In this document: piece by piece, positions 35,025 to 43,409 of the stretch
Layout of the letters: each line of letters begins with the position of its first letter
Numbering within the stretch: position 1 is the first letter of the stretch
Assembly: GCF_024055595.1 (NCBI RefSeq)
Contig: NZ_JAMXOF010000001.1
Coordinates: forward strand, 1,674,001-1,738,000
Origin: Mucilaginibacter aurantiaciroseus
GTDB taxonomy: Bacteria > Bacteroidota > Bacteroidia > Sphingobacteriales > Sphingobacteriaceae
DNA: 64,000 nt
Reading direction: 5' to 3'
Notes under the pieces: generated by a model
Database searches by the model: none
What the model was told of the DNA's origin: nothing
Seen by the model: the letters and a program-made list of their open reading frames with translations, nothing else
Position numbers and translations under genes: made by a program

Positions 35025-36302
35025 TTAATGCCCGGTTCCCATTTCTACCGTCTTCAGCTTTAAATTCCGCAGCGCGAACCAAAGGATCATGACGAAACAA
35101 ATACCGGGTACGATGTAAGCGAACTGGATGTTTGAGGCATCAGAGATGCGGCCCATTATTGGGGGCAATACCGCGCCGCCTACTATCCCCATAATTACTA
35201 AAGATGAACCCAGCTTTGTTTGTGGGCCTAAGTCTTTTATGGTTAACGAAAATATGGTTGGGAACATGATAGACATAAAAAACAGCACCGCCATCAGCAC
35301 ATAAACAACACCCGCGCCATGTAAGGTTACCGCTGCCGCAATAAGTCCAATATTGATAATGGCATAAGTTACCAAAAGCTTTACCGGGTTAAATACCAGC
35401 ATTAATGCCGTGCCCGATAACCTGCCCAGCATAAACAGCAACAAGGCGATGCTTAACAATGTTGCTGCGCGATGCTCGCCAAAGCCGGCCACATGTTCGC
35501 TATAGCGGATAAAGAAGCTGGTTACACAGGCTTGCCCGCCTACGTAAAAGAACTCGGCTAACACGCCCGACATTAAATGCTTGTTCTTGGTAAGGGCTGC
35601 TATCCTGCCAAACAAGGGTTTGTTTTCGATGGCGTTTACCTCCGGCGATTCCTCTTTAAGAACCGGGAACGTGGTACGCCAAACCAATATGGCAACTAAT
35701 AACACTAAGATGCTGATGATAACGAATGGCAACTGAACAGATGAAGCTTCGTTGTTTAAGTAAGATTCCAGTTCTGCCGGTGGCATGGCTTTCTCCTGCG
35801 CGGCCGTTAATACCGTGCCCGATAAAATGAACGTGCCGCCTATGTACGGCGCAAAGGCGGCGGCCATTCCATTAAAGGTTTGCGCCAGGTTGATGCGGAT
35901 GGTAGAGCTTTTTGGGTCGCCAATTAAGGTAATGAGCGGGTTGGCGGCGGTTTCTAAAAACGCCATCCCGGAGAATACCACAAACAAAGCCCCTAAAAAG
36001 AACGCGTAGTTGCGCACCGCGGCTGCCGGGTAAAACAACATTGCCCCTACCGAAAATAGCAATAACCCCAAAATAATGCCGCCTTTATAGCCATACTTTT
36101 TCATGAACTGCGCCGCCGGGATAGGCAGCAAAAAATATGCAACGTAGGATGCGGAGTCTATCAGCGAAGATTGAAAATCTGTTAGCTGGCAGGCTTTTTT
36201 TAAGTGCGGGATAAGGATGGGATTAAGATTAAGGGCAAATCCCCAGATAAAAAACAGGGAGGTTATAAGGGCAACAGCAACTAAACTTTTATCTTTTGAC
36301 AT
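35025..36302 (-). CDS. Sugar:proton symporter, FucP-type major facilitator
   Basis: A 425-residue MFS transporter with 12 membrane segments. The N terminus TSLFFIWGFALNLNPILIPH is typical of the fucose permease (FHS) branch, followed by SASYVAYFLLPIPAAQFMKK and FLETAANPLITLIGDPKSST, also branch signatures. It brings a monosaccharide into the cytoplasm. Next to it, transcribed the same way, is the remnant of a DUF2961 gene, so the transporter may be what survives of a sugar-use locus. Confidence 0.93.
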   Translation of the reverse strand: MSKDKSLVAVALITSLFFIWGFALNLNPILIPHLKKACQLTDFQSSLIDSASYVAYFLLPIPAAQFMKKYGYKGGIILGLLLFSVGAMLFYPAAAVRNYAFFLGALFVVFSGMAFLETAANPLITLIGDPKSSTIRINLAQTFNGMAAAFAPYIGGTFILSGTVLTAAQEKAMPPAELESYLNNEASSVQLPFVIISILVLLVAILVWRTTFPVLKEESPEVNAIENKPLFGRIAALTKNKHLMSGVLAEFFYVGGQACVTSFFIRYSEHVAGFGEHRAATLLSIALLLFMLGRLSGTALMLVFNPVKLLVTYAIINIGLIAAAVTLHGAGVVYVLMAVLFFMSIMFPTIFSLTIKDLGPQTKLGSSLVIMGIVGGAVLPPIMGRISDASNIQFAYIVPGICFVMILWFALRNLKLKTVEMGTGH

Positions 36303-36344
36303 TGTAAGGTGTTAAATTGGTGAGCTGAATATATATCTTTTAAT

Positions 36345-36617
36345 TTACTTCCAGCTCATTCTTAGCGGCGATTCTACCGAAGGTGTAGCCTCATCATCCC
36401 AATAAAAGCGGATAATGGAGTTGCGCCAGTTGCCGGTAGGCGTCATCCATATATGTTGTATAGCACCTTCGCCGTTAAAATTTTCGGGACTAATGGAGCG
36501 GCTAACCGCGTCTGATGTGCGGTAGATGTTGCCCATGCCGGCGTCCAGTCCGTTAAATTTTTGTTGTGCGTGGGTAATGGCGCATAGCACCACTGCCAAC
36601 AGTAAAAGCTTTTTCAT
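36345..36617 (-). pseudogene. DUF2961 (GH172-type) gene remnant with internal deletions
   Basis: The frame encodes only 90 residues, against about 380 for the family. The signal peptide ending AITHAQ and the family opening KFNGLDAGMGNIYRTSD are normal. After RSISPENFNGE the protein jumps straight to GAIQHIWMTPTGNW, skipping the roughly 45 residues that normally lie between. After FYWDDEATPSVES it runs into an unrelated PLRMSWK and stops. So at least two deletions have removed most of the enzyme. DUF2961 proteins include fructofuranosidases of family GH172. The open frame is therefore not a real small gene. Confidence 0.75.
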
Positions 36618-36951
36618 AAATTAGAGCAGGTTTAATAAACTAATGTAGTAAATATCCATTTATGATACCATTTAACTCTGATGGTTTTCTAATTAAGATC
36701 TTTGAGGTTTGTGATGTGGTGATTAGCAATATTTACCGCTTTTTAGTTTACTCACCCCGCTACACTTCGTGCGCGACCCTCTCTGCTTCGCAAAGAGGGT
36801 GGGTGGGCGAAGCGAAGACCGGGTGAGACCAAATAGCCGGCATACTGAGCACAATATTATGAAAGATTAGCCAAGCCGATTTACGGATAATTACCCGGTT
36901 TCTTAAAAGCGGGATGGTTTTGGTATCTTTGCACTCTTTATATTTTTTGAA
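36618..36951. other. Intergenic region with dispersed repeat and helicase promoter
   Basis: Holds a CTCACCC-family repeat (36751-36830: CTCACCCCGCTACACTTCGT at the left, GAAGCGAAGACCGGGTGAG at the right, with the inner stem CCCTCTCTGCTTCGCAAAGAGGG). A -7 element TATCTTTG lies at 36924-36931, 21 bases before the next start codon. Nothing else is seen. Confidence 0.55.
36924..36931 (+). promoter_or_regulatory. -7 promoter element of the helicase-like gene
   Basis: TATCTTTG matches TAnnTTTG exactly and lies 20 bases before the start codon at 36952. Confidence 0.45.
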
Positions 36952-38271
36952 ATGGCGTGGGCAGAGAAATTTAAGCTAAATAAGCAATTAATAAAATCGG
37001 TAACAGAAGCTGGGTTTAATAACCCTAAAGAAATACAGTTAAAAACGCTTAACCGCATTATTGGCGGGCAGGATGTGGTTGCTATTGGCCCCGAGGGATG
37101 CGGTAAAACTACCGTGCTTGTGTTGGCTACGCTGAACCGATTTAAACACAGCGCCGATGGCGTGCCTAAAGCGCTTGTGCTTGCTCCCGACCAGGAAAAG
37201 GTGTTTGAAATACTGGCCCAGTTCGACAGGCTGAACAGAAACAAAACCATCCGTATTGTGAGCCTGCACCCCGGACAAACTACGGAGCAGAATATGGACG
37301 ACCTTGCAGATGGATCTGACATTGTGGTTGCCACTCCCGACAGGGCACGTGCTATCTACCTAAAGCTTGGATTGAACCTGAACAAGGTTGATTTCTTTGC
37401 AGTGGATGATGCGCAGTTGATAGTTAAGAAAGGCTTGCAACTCCCTGTTGTAGAACTGGCTAACAGTATTGGCCGCGCGCAGCGCCTGGTATTTACCGAG
37501 GTAATGCACGCCAAACTAGAGAAAATGATAGCACCGTTCATGCTGCAACCCGCGACTATTGAGGTGGAAGAAATGCCCGAGGAGTTGTTGCCCGTGCATC
37601 CGCAGATCCTTTACCATGTACCCAACTTTGGCACCAAGGTAAACCTGCTGAACCTATTTTTGTATGACGAGGAAATGTTCACCAAAACGGTTGTGTTCAC
37701 CAATACCCGCCTTACTGCCGAAACTATTTACAAGAGCCTGCATAACCGCCTCCGTACCTCGGTTACTACCATAAACCCTATGTCGTTTGAGTATAACAAG
37801 GTGAACGATATTGCGGAATTTAAAGCAGATAGCAGTCTGCGGGTGCTGATTGTGGCAAATGAAGGCACGGAGCACATTGATGTTACGGGTATACCGTTCA
37901 TCATTCACCTGGACCTGCCAGCCGAAAAAGAGATTTATATACAGCATATTGAAAACCATGATATTGATGCCGCGGATGAAACCTTAGCTTTAACCTTTGC
38001 TACCGACCTGGAACTTGACCAGGTGCGCAAAATTGAGCAGACCACCGGCCAAAAAATGCAAAAAGCCGACCTGCCCGAAGATTTAGTAATGGAGAAAGAC
38101 CGCAAGCAAAAGGAAGAAGAAAAAGATAAAACTAAAAAGCATACTAAAACAGACCCCAACCAATATGTACCCGGCGAAGCCTTCCACGAGAAGAAACCGG
38201 AGAACTCCAAAACATACAACTACAGCTCGGGCACCAAGGCCAAAATGAACATGAAGAAAAAGCACGGGTAG
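36952..38271 (+). CDS. Degenerate DEAD-box helicase-like protein
   Basis: A 439-residue protein with both RecA-like lobes of a DEAD-box helicase, but most motifs are altered. The Q motif is kept (FNNPKEIQLKTL) and Walker A is GPEGCGKTT. Motif Ia is LAPDQEKV. Motif Ib, TPDRAR, is near normal. Motif II reads VDDAQ instead of DEAD. Motif III reads FTEV instead of SAT. Motif V reads VANEGTEHIDV without the Arg-Gly. Motif VI reads QHIENHD where HRIGRxxR is expected. A basic, Lys-rich tail (380-439) is typical of RNA-binding helicases. It may bind nucleotide and RNA without unwinding. Confidence 0.9.
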   Translation: MAWAEKFKLNKQLIKSVTEAGFNNPKEIQLKTLNRIIGGQDVVAIGPEGCGKTTVLVLATLNRFKHSADGVPKALVLAPDQEKVFEILAQFDRLNRNKTIRIVSLHPGQTTEQNMDDLADGSDIVVATPDRARAIYLKLGLNLNKVDFFAVDDAQLIVKKGLQLPVVELANSIGRAQRLVFTEVMHAKLEKMIAPFMLQPATIEVEEMPEELLPVHPQILYHVPNFGTKVNLLNLFLYDEEMFTKTVVFTNTRLTAETIYKSLHNRLRTSVTTINPMSFEYNKVNDIAEFKADSSLRVLIVANEGTEHIDVTGIPFIIHLDLPAEKEIYIQHIENHDIDAADETLALTFATDLELDQVRKIEQTTGQKMQKADLPEDLVMEKDRKQKEEEKDKTKKHTKTDPNQYVPGEAFHEKKPENSKTYNYSSGTKAKMNMKKKHG

Positions 38272-38448
38272 TGTTTTTAAATTCCGCTTTTTTGCGGGAT
38301 GGGCACGAGTGACAGGATTATGTCAGTGAAGTACGATAAAGTATTGTCAAAGAGAAATATTATGCACATTTATTGCCGTTTTACAGGCGAAAAAAGGCGT
38401 TTAAAAAGCGAAAAAAATGCTGCTTTTTGTGTTAAATAATAAAGTAGT

Positions 38449-38676
38449 CTACCTCTCTATTTCCTTGTAAAACTCGATATATAAATCCTCAACTTTAGCA
38501 CGTGCCCATGGCGTTTTGCGGAGGAATTTGAGGCTGGAGTTTACGCTGGGGTTATCCAAAAAACAGTTGATGCGGATGCGGTAACCCATTTCGGCCCAGC
38601 CCAGGTGTGCTACTAAAGCTTTCAGGATAGCCTCTAATGTTTTGCCGTGCAGCGGGTCTTTTGATTGTTGCTCCAT
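38449..38676 (-). CDS. VF530 family DNA-binding protein
   Basis: A 75-residue helical protein of the VF530 (DUF2132) family: DPLHGKTLEAILKALVAHLG, then WAEMGYRIRINCF, NPSVNSSLKFLRKTPWARAK and VEDLYIEF. Family members bind double-stranded DNA in vitro; the cellular role is unknown. It begins 20 bases after the aldolase gene, on the same strand. Confidence 0.9.
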   Translation of the reverse strand: MEQQSKDPLHGKTLEAILKALVAHLGWAEMGYRIRINCFLDNPSVNSSLKFLRKTPWARAKVEDLYIEFYKEIER

Positions 38677-38696
38677 ATGGCCGTAAAGATAATTTA

Positions 38697-39356
38697 TTAT
38701 TTACTAAGCTGAACCAATTCCAATGCTTTAAGCGTATCATTATATAACTGGCTGTAAAGCCTCTTATCCAATACATTACGGCTAATAAGCTTACTGCCCA
38801 TCCCTACCGCGCATACCCCGGAACGAAACCACCCGGCAATATTACCTGCTTCAATCTCTACACCGCCTGTCGGTATAAACAACTGTCCCGGGAACAAATC
38901 CCTGATGGAAGCAATAAACGCCGGACCAAGGATATTAGCCGGGAAGATCTTGATAAGCTTTGCGTGGTATTGCTGCGCCACATGGATCTCGGAAGGAGTC
39001 ATACACCCGGGGATGTAAAGCAGATCGTAGTTGTTGGCTACCATAGCAACCTCGCTATCTACGATGGGCGACACGATGAAATCTGCACCGGCATCTACAA
39101 AAGCCTCTGCCTCCAACCCGGTTTTAATGGTACCGATACCCAGGTACAGGTCGGACATTTCTTTAGATACCCTTTGTTTAATGTTATAAAGGTTGCTTAG
39201 GGCCTCTTTACCCCGGTTGGTATATTCTATTACCCTAACACCTGCGTTGTACATAGCGCGAATGATCTCAAAGCTTACGTCGGCATCCTCATAAAAAAAC
39301 AAGGGCAACATGCCTTGTGATAAAATGGTATCCAATACTTTTTCTTTTTTACTCAT
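38697..39356 (-). CDS. eda: KDPG/KHG aldolase family protein
   Basis: A class I (Schiff-base) aldolase of 219 residues that splits 2-keto-3-deoxy-6-phosphogluconate or a related keto acid. The catalytic Glu is in RVIEYTNRG (E44), and the Schiff-base Lys lies in AKLIKIFPAN (K136 by alignment with LKFFPA). The phosphate-binding part is FIPTGGVEIE and AVGMGSKLIS. The full Entner-Doudoroff set is not present here, so the natural substrate is uncertain. Confidence 0.92.
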   Translation of the reverse strand: MSKKEKVLDTILSQGMLPLFFYEDADVSFEIIRAMYNAGVRVIEYTNRGKEALSNLYNIKQRVSKEMSDLYLGIGTIKTGLEAEAFVDAGADFIVSPIVDSEVAMVANNYDLLYIPGCMTPSEIHVAQQYHAKLIKIFPANILGPAFIASIRDLFPGQLFIPTGGVEIEAGNIAGWFRSGVCAVGMGSKLISRNVLDKRLYSQLYNDTLKALELVQLSK

Positions 39357-39425
39357 GCTTTGTCGCCTTGGGCAGGTACGCTTAGTTGCGTTGGCTGAAA
39401 TTATAAATTATAGACCGTAAACCAA

Positions 39426-39451
39426 AAAGCCTGTAATTTCTTACAGGCTTT
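39426..39451 (-). terminator. Terminator of the DUF4920 gene
   Basis: AAAGCCTGTAA (39426-39436) and TTACAGGCTTT (39441-39451) are a perfect 11-bp inverted repeat with a TTTC loop. On the minus strand it is followed by TTTTTGGTTT, 24 bases past the gene's stop codon. Confidence 0.85.
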
Positions 39452-39474
39452 GGAATATTGAAATGTGTGTGATA

Positions 39475-39945
39475 CTATTTCACTACCAAAACACCATCAG
39501 CCATAATAGAAATGACTTTCTTAGTAGTGTTGATCATGGCTATTTCTTCTTTGGTTTTTCCGGCATCGGCGGCATAGTGTTTTAAGCGCTCAACAGAAGT
39601 TTCTTTCACTTTGGCTTTACCCTCTACCACTACAATTTTGCCTACAATGTTTTGTGGCATAAAGTAAGCGTAATCTGTAAACTGCACCATAATGGGTGTG
39701 CCGTTAGCTTGCTGTAATTTCATAAAGCAGCCTTTTTTTTTGCAAACTTCAATTACGGTACCGGTGATCTTTCCATTGTACACGCTATCGCTGCTCAGGG
39801 TGTTCAGCGCTTCGGTGCTCACTGCGTTATCTGCTGTAACTGTTTTCCCGTAAGTTACGCCGGCATCGGCTAACTTAATAGTGCTTTGTGCAAATGTATT
39901 AGCGCTAAAGCCAAGGCACATTGCTAACAGGATAAATTTCTTCAT
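39475..39945 (-). CDS. DUF4920 exported protein
   Basis: A 156-residue protein with signal peptide ending FSANTFAQ. The core is an OB-like barrel: KITGTVIEVCKKKGCFMKLQ, with the paired Cys typical of DUF4920, then NIVGKIVVVEGKAKVKETS and the C-terminal IMADGVLVVK. The two Cys may form a disulfide or bind metal. It is monocistronic. No function is established. Confidence 0.9.
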   Translation of the reverse strand: MKKFILLAMCLGFSANTFAQSTIKLADAGVTYGKTVTADNAVSTEALNTLSSDSVYNGKITGTVIEVCKKKGCFMKLQQANGTPIMVQFTDYAYFMPQNIVGKIVVVEGKAKVKETSVERLKHYAADAGKTKEEIAMINTTKKVISIMADGVLVVK

Positions 39946-40238
39946 ATAAAGGCTTTTATGATGTCTCTCTTTACAAAAATAACACTTTATTTCAATTTGC
40001 CTCTAACCATTTTAAATGGGTTTAAAGAAGTTAAGTTGATTGAATATTAAGTTCATATAAACCACATTAATGTTTGATTATAAAATAGATAAGTATATAT
40101 ATTTCTTAATAGTTAAACAAGGTTTTAATGTTAATTTGACCAATGTAATTTTGTCAGGTGGATGATTTTCTAATTTATTAAAGACCATGATGCAGAACAA
40201 ATCCTTCGCTATCGTTGCCCATACAAATTGAAAAAAAA

Positions 40239-40847
40239 TTAACTGATCACCCTAAAAGTTAAATTGATCCGCTCCCTAAAAGCTTTGGAAGATTTTGGCA
40301 CCTGGTGTTCCCAGTTGTGTTGCAGATCGCCCTTCATGATGAGTAGGGAGCCGTTTTCCAACTCTACCGAATACTTCAACTTATGGTCCTGTTTATGCCT
40401 TAGATCAAACCGGCGGACCTGCCCAAAGCTTACCGAGGCTATTACAGGGTTTAATCCTAGCTCAGGCTCATCATCGGCATGCCAGGCTACAGAATCATTG
40501 CCGTTGCGGTAATCGTTCAGCAGAACGCTGTTAAACGTTATTCCGGTGGCTTCGTCAACCCGTTGTTTGATGAACAGCAGTTCTGGTGTCCATTGATAGG
40601 GATCATACTTTTTACCGCTGTAGGCATAAGTTTTATTATTATCGCCATACCATGCGGTAAGCCGGGGTATATTTAGCAGCTTGCCATACATTTGAATGGT
40701 TTCCTGTTTCCACTGGATGGTGGTTTTTAACGCCTGCATCAGGTGGATACTTTCCTCGCGAGTGAAGCAGTTTGGGCGATAATCCATTAATTCCGCAGGA
40801 AGTTTGGGGGCCTGCCCTCCCCCATCAAAAATATTTAGCTGTTCCAT
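40239..40847 (-). CDS. AlkB-like 2-oxoglutarate/Fe(II) dioxygenase
   Basis: A DNA or RNA demethylation enzyme of the AlkB family, 202 residues from MEQLNIFDGGG (40847). The iron ligands are His and Asp in SVAWHADDE and the second His in LQHNWEHQVP. The 2-oxoglutarate-binding Arg pair lies in FRERINLTFR. The nucleotide-recognition lid contains PRLTAWYGD and YAYSGKKYDPYQWTP. This set is nearest to the ALKBH2/3-like branch common in Bacteroidota. It is divergent from a small conserved protein; no Ada gene is beside it. Confidence 0.94.
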   Translation of the reverse strand: MEQLNIFDGGGQAPKLPAELMDYRPNCFTREESIHLMQALKTTIQWKQETIQMYGKLLNIPRLTAWYGDNNKTYAYSGKKYDPYQWTPELLFIKQRVDEATGITFNSVLLNDYRNGNDSVAWHADDEPELGLNPVIASVSFGQVRRFDLRHKQDHKLKYSVELENGSLLIMKGDLQHNWEHQVPKSSKAFRERINLTFRVIS

Positions 40848-40909
40848 CTCCACCAAATAACAAGTTTTCGGCATGGAAAGTGTCACAATTAATTAAAAAT
40901 AATTAAATT

Positions 40910-41134
40910 ATGAGTTCAGCATTTGTAAAAAAGGGCGAAACCCGGTGGCTGCACGAGATAGACCCGTCTATGAACGCCCTGCTGGTGTTTCTACAACAAG
41001 AAAATGGCGGCATGAGGATCTATGAACGTAAGAATTATTACAATGCCACAGAGGGCCGCAACGTTTACCAAATGAGCGACAGCCTTAGTTACATCAAAAA
41101 CAACGAGAGCAAATGGTACATTGTGTGGGATTAA
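40910..41134 (+). CDS. Small hypothetical protein, 74 aa
   Basis: A soluble 74-residue protein, MSSAFVKKGETRWLHEIDPS, then NALLVFLQQENGGMRIYERK, NVYQMSDSL and the C-terminal ESKWYIVWD. It is rich in Tyr, Trp and Asn, with alternating charge; it could form a small beta sheet. I do not recognise the family with certainty. It is transcribed away from the AlkB-like gene with only 62 bases between the start codons, so the two may share a control region. Confidence 0.7.
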   Translation: MSSAFVKKGETRWLHEIDPSMNALLVFLQQENGGMRIYERKNYYNATEGRNVYQMSDSLSYIKNNESKWYIVWD

Positions 41135-41217
41135 TTGTTAAAATAAGTTAAACGGTAGAAGTAAATTAGTCATTAATATTTTTTTGCTTTAACGTTGTAT
41201 TACTTAACACCTACACT

Positions 41218-42096
41218 ATGAAAACATTACGCTTTTTACTGGTAGCATTACTGTGGTCTTTTATTTTTGCCTGCAATTCGCCTCAAAAGAAATTAAACCT
41301 AACTTCAAAAGTTAGCCTGATAAGTAATAATGTCAGGATAGATTATACCGATACCGGTAAAGGTGATACTACACTCCTGTTTGTGCACGGCTGGGCCATT
41401 AATAAAACTTATTGGGCCAATCAGGTAGCTTACTTTGGCAAGAGATACCGGGTTGTTACTATAGACTTGCCGGGCTTTGGTAAATCTGATAAAAACAGGG
41501 CCAAATGGAATACTGCTGCCTACGGCCAGGATATTAAAAACGCAATTAGCCAACTCAGCCTTAAAAATGTGATACTAATTGGCCATTCTATGGCCGGCAG
41601 CATCGTGTTGCAAGGCGCAATTGACGCGCCCGGGAATGTGATAGCGCTGGTTGGGGTGGACAATTTTAAATCGGTAGGCATCGCATCAGCAGATAGCGTA
41701 AAGGATAAGCAAGAATATGCTAAGGCCATCGCTGCCATGAAGAAAAATTTTAAAGCCGTAGCCTTCGAATGGTTTAACCAGGGTTTGTTTTATAAAACCA
41801 CCAGCAAAGCCATAAAAGAAAGAATCTTGAATGATGTTGCACACACCGATTCTACCGTTGCTATCGCCACACAGGAACGGGATGACTTTAATGATGTAGC
41901 GGCGCTTTTAAAAGCTAAAAAGAAGTTGTACCTCATCAACAGCGATTACCAGCCAACTGATACTACAGGCCTGATAGCAAAGAAGATCCCTTATAAATTA
42001 TTGATCGTACACGATACCGGGCACTTCCCGATGGTGGAGAAATCAGAAGAGTTTAATAAGCTATTGGACGAAGTCATTGCCGATTTGAGATACTAA
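41218..42096 (+). CDS. Alpha/beta hydrolase, lipoprotein
   Basis: A 292-residue alpha/beta-fold hydrolase on a lipoprotein signal: LVALLWSFIFAC with the lipidated Cys at 19. The oxyanion-loop motif is FVHGWAINKTYW. The nucleophile elbow is IGHSMAGSI, the catalytic His lies in HDTGHFPMVE, and the acid is probably in LINSDYQPTD. The substrate is unknown; small esters or epoxides are possible. The C terminus overlaps the convergent histidine kinase gene by 23 bases. Confidence 0.9.
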   Translation: MKTLRFLLVALLWSFIFACNSPQKKLNLTSKVSLISNNVRIDYTDTGKGDTTLLFVHGWAINKTYWANQVAYFGKRYRVVTIDLPGFGKSDKNRAKWNTAAYGQDIKNAISQLSLKNVILIGHSMAGSIVLQGAIDAPGNVIALVGVDNFKSVGIASADSVKDKQEYAKAIAAMKKNFKAVAFEWFNQGLFYKTTSKAIKERILNDVAHTDSTVAIATQERDDFNDVAALLKAKKKLYLINSDYQPTDTTGLIAKKIPYKLLIVHDTGHFPMVEKSEEFNKLLDEVIADLRY

Positions 42097-43330
42097 CGGT
42101 ATCGCCCATATCAACCAAAATATTCTTTTTGATGGAAAACACAAACACCGCGCCATCACCTATGCGGGATTCCGCGTGGATGATACCATCAAGTTTTTCT
42201 ACCAATAGTTTAACCGTGTATAAGCCAAGGCCTTTACCCTTTTTATTAAAGCGATCTAAGGTGTTAAGCGTTACCTCTTTTTCGAAGATCTTAGCCAGGT
42301 TTTTCTCGGCGATGCCCATACCGTTGTCAGTAACTTTAAAGTGATAGCTATCTCCATCCTCTTTAAAAAGTATGTTTACAATACCTTTTTCTTTATCGTT
42401 ATACCTAACAGCATTGGTAAGCAGGTTTAAGAAGATCTGTTCTAACCCAACTGATGAACATACCAATTCATGATTGTTACGGGGCATATTTATAGTGATG
42501 CTGGCCGGGACATCTACTAATTCAATTACATTCTTTAAAAGCACATTGAGGTTTAAAGTTTCCTGGTTTGATAATAAACTGGATGGCTGTGTAGAGTAAT
42601 CCAGCATGTTATCAACCAGTGCCAACAAACGTTTTGACGCGTTGATGGTTAGCCCTGCAAGGCTGCGGCTTTTATGATCGCCGGTGTTTTGCAGGCGCAT
42701 TTGCAGTGCCTGCGATGTAAGCAATATGCTGCTTAGCGGGTTTTTTATATCGTGCGCAGCAGTAGAAGCAAACTTTTGTATAAACATATTTGCCTCCAGC
42801 AGATCGTCGTTACTTTTTTGCAGCCTGGCTATTTTACGGCGCAGTTCCATTTGGTTTAAAACCTGCTTGGCAAGTACCCGTAAGGCATTTAATTGCTTCT
42901 CAGTAAGTTTTTTTGGTTCGTGGTCAATAACGCACAACGATCCAAGCGCGTGCCCATCCTCGTTAAGCAATGGAACACCTGCATAAAAAACAATTTTTTC
43001 ATCGCCGGTAACCAACGGGTTAGTGGCAAAACGACTATCTTCTCGCGCATCAGGCACTACCATTACCTCATTTTTATTGACGATAGTATGCGCGCAAAAA
43101 GCGAACTCTTTAGGGCTTTCGCTTACTTTAATACCATATTTTGATTTAAACCACTGGCGCCTGTCGTCAATTAAGCTAATAAGCGCAATTGGTGTCTGGC
43201 AAATTTCTGATGCAAGTATGGTAAGCTCCTCAAAGTCTACTTCGAGAGTGGTATCAAGTATATTATAAGACGCTAAGGAAGCTAAACGCTCACTTTCGTT
43301 CTCAGGGACCGGATAGGATGGGTTATTCAA
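42074..43330 (-). CDS. GAF-domain sensor histidine kinase
   Basis: A soluble sensor kinase of 418 residues. The GAF domain is at residues 25-165 (ASEICQTPIALISLIDDRRQ, FCAHTIVNKNEVMVVPDARE, FYAGVPLLNEDGHALGSLCV). HisKA has the phosphoacceptor His in AHDIKNPLSSILL (about 195). HATPase motifs are LLTNAVRYNDKE (N box), DNGMGIAEKNL (G1) and GKGLGLYTVKLLVEK (G2). It has no membrane segment and no response regulator beside it. Confidence 0.94.
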   Translation of the reverse strand: MNNPSYPVPENESERLASLASYNILDTTLEVDFEELTILASEICQTPIALISLIDDRRQWFKSKYGIKVSESPKEFAFCAHTIVNKNEVMVVPDAREDSRFATNPLVTGDEKIVFYAGVPLLNEDGHALGSLCVIDHEPKKLTEKQLNALRVLAKQVLNQMELRRKIARLQKSNDDLLEANMFIQKFASTAAHDIKNPLSSILLTSQALQMRLQNTGDHKSRSLAGLTINASKRLLALVDNMLDYSTQPSSLLSNQETLNLNVLLKNVIELVDVPASITINMPRNNHELVCSSVGLEQIFLNLLTNAVRYNDKEKGIVNILFKEDGDSYHFKVTDNGMGIAEKNLAKIFEKEVTLNTLDRFNKKGKGLGLYTVKLLVEKLDGIIHAESRIGDGAVFVFSIKKNILVDMGDTVSISNRQ

Positions 43331-43409
43331 TAGCTCTTAGTTAGATGGTAAAAATAAACATTAAAAATACCCTAACGATATTTTGACGGTCATATCCTAC
43401 AACTTTTTG

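Noticed and set aside
39946..40238. Possible gene between DUF4920 and AlkB-like genes
   Set aside because: The 290 bases are AT-rich with stops in all frames and no remnant of a family I recognise.
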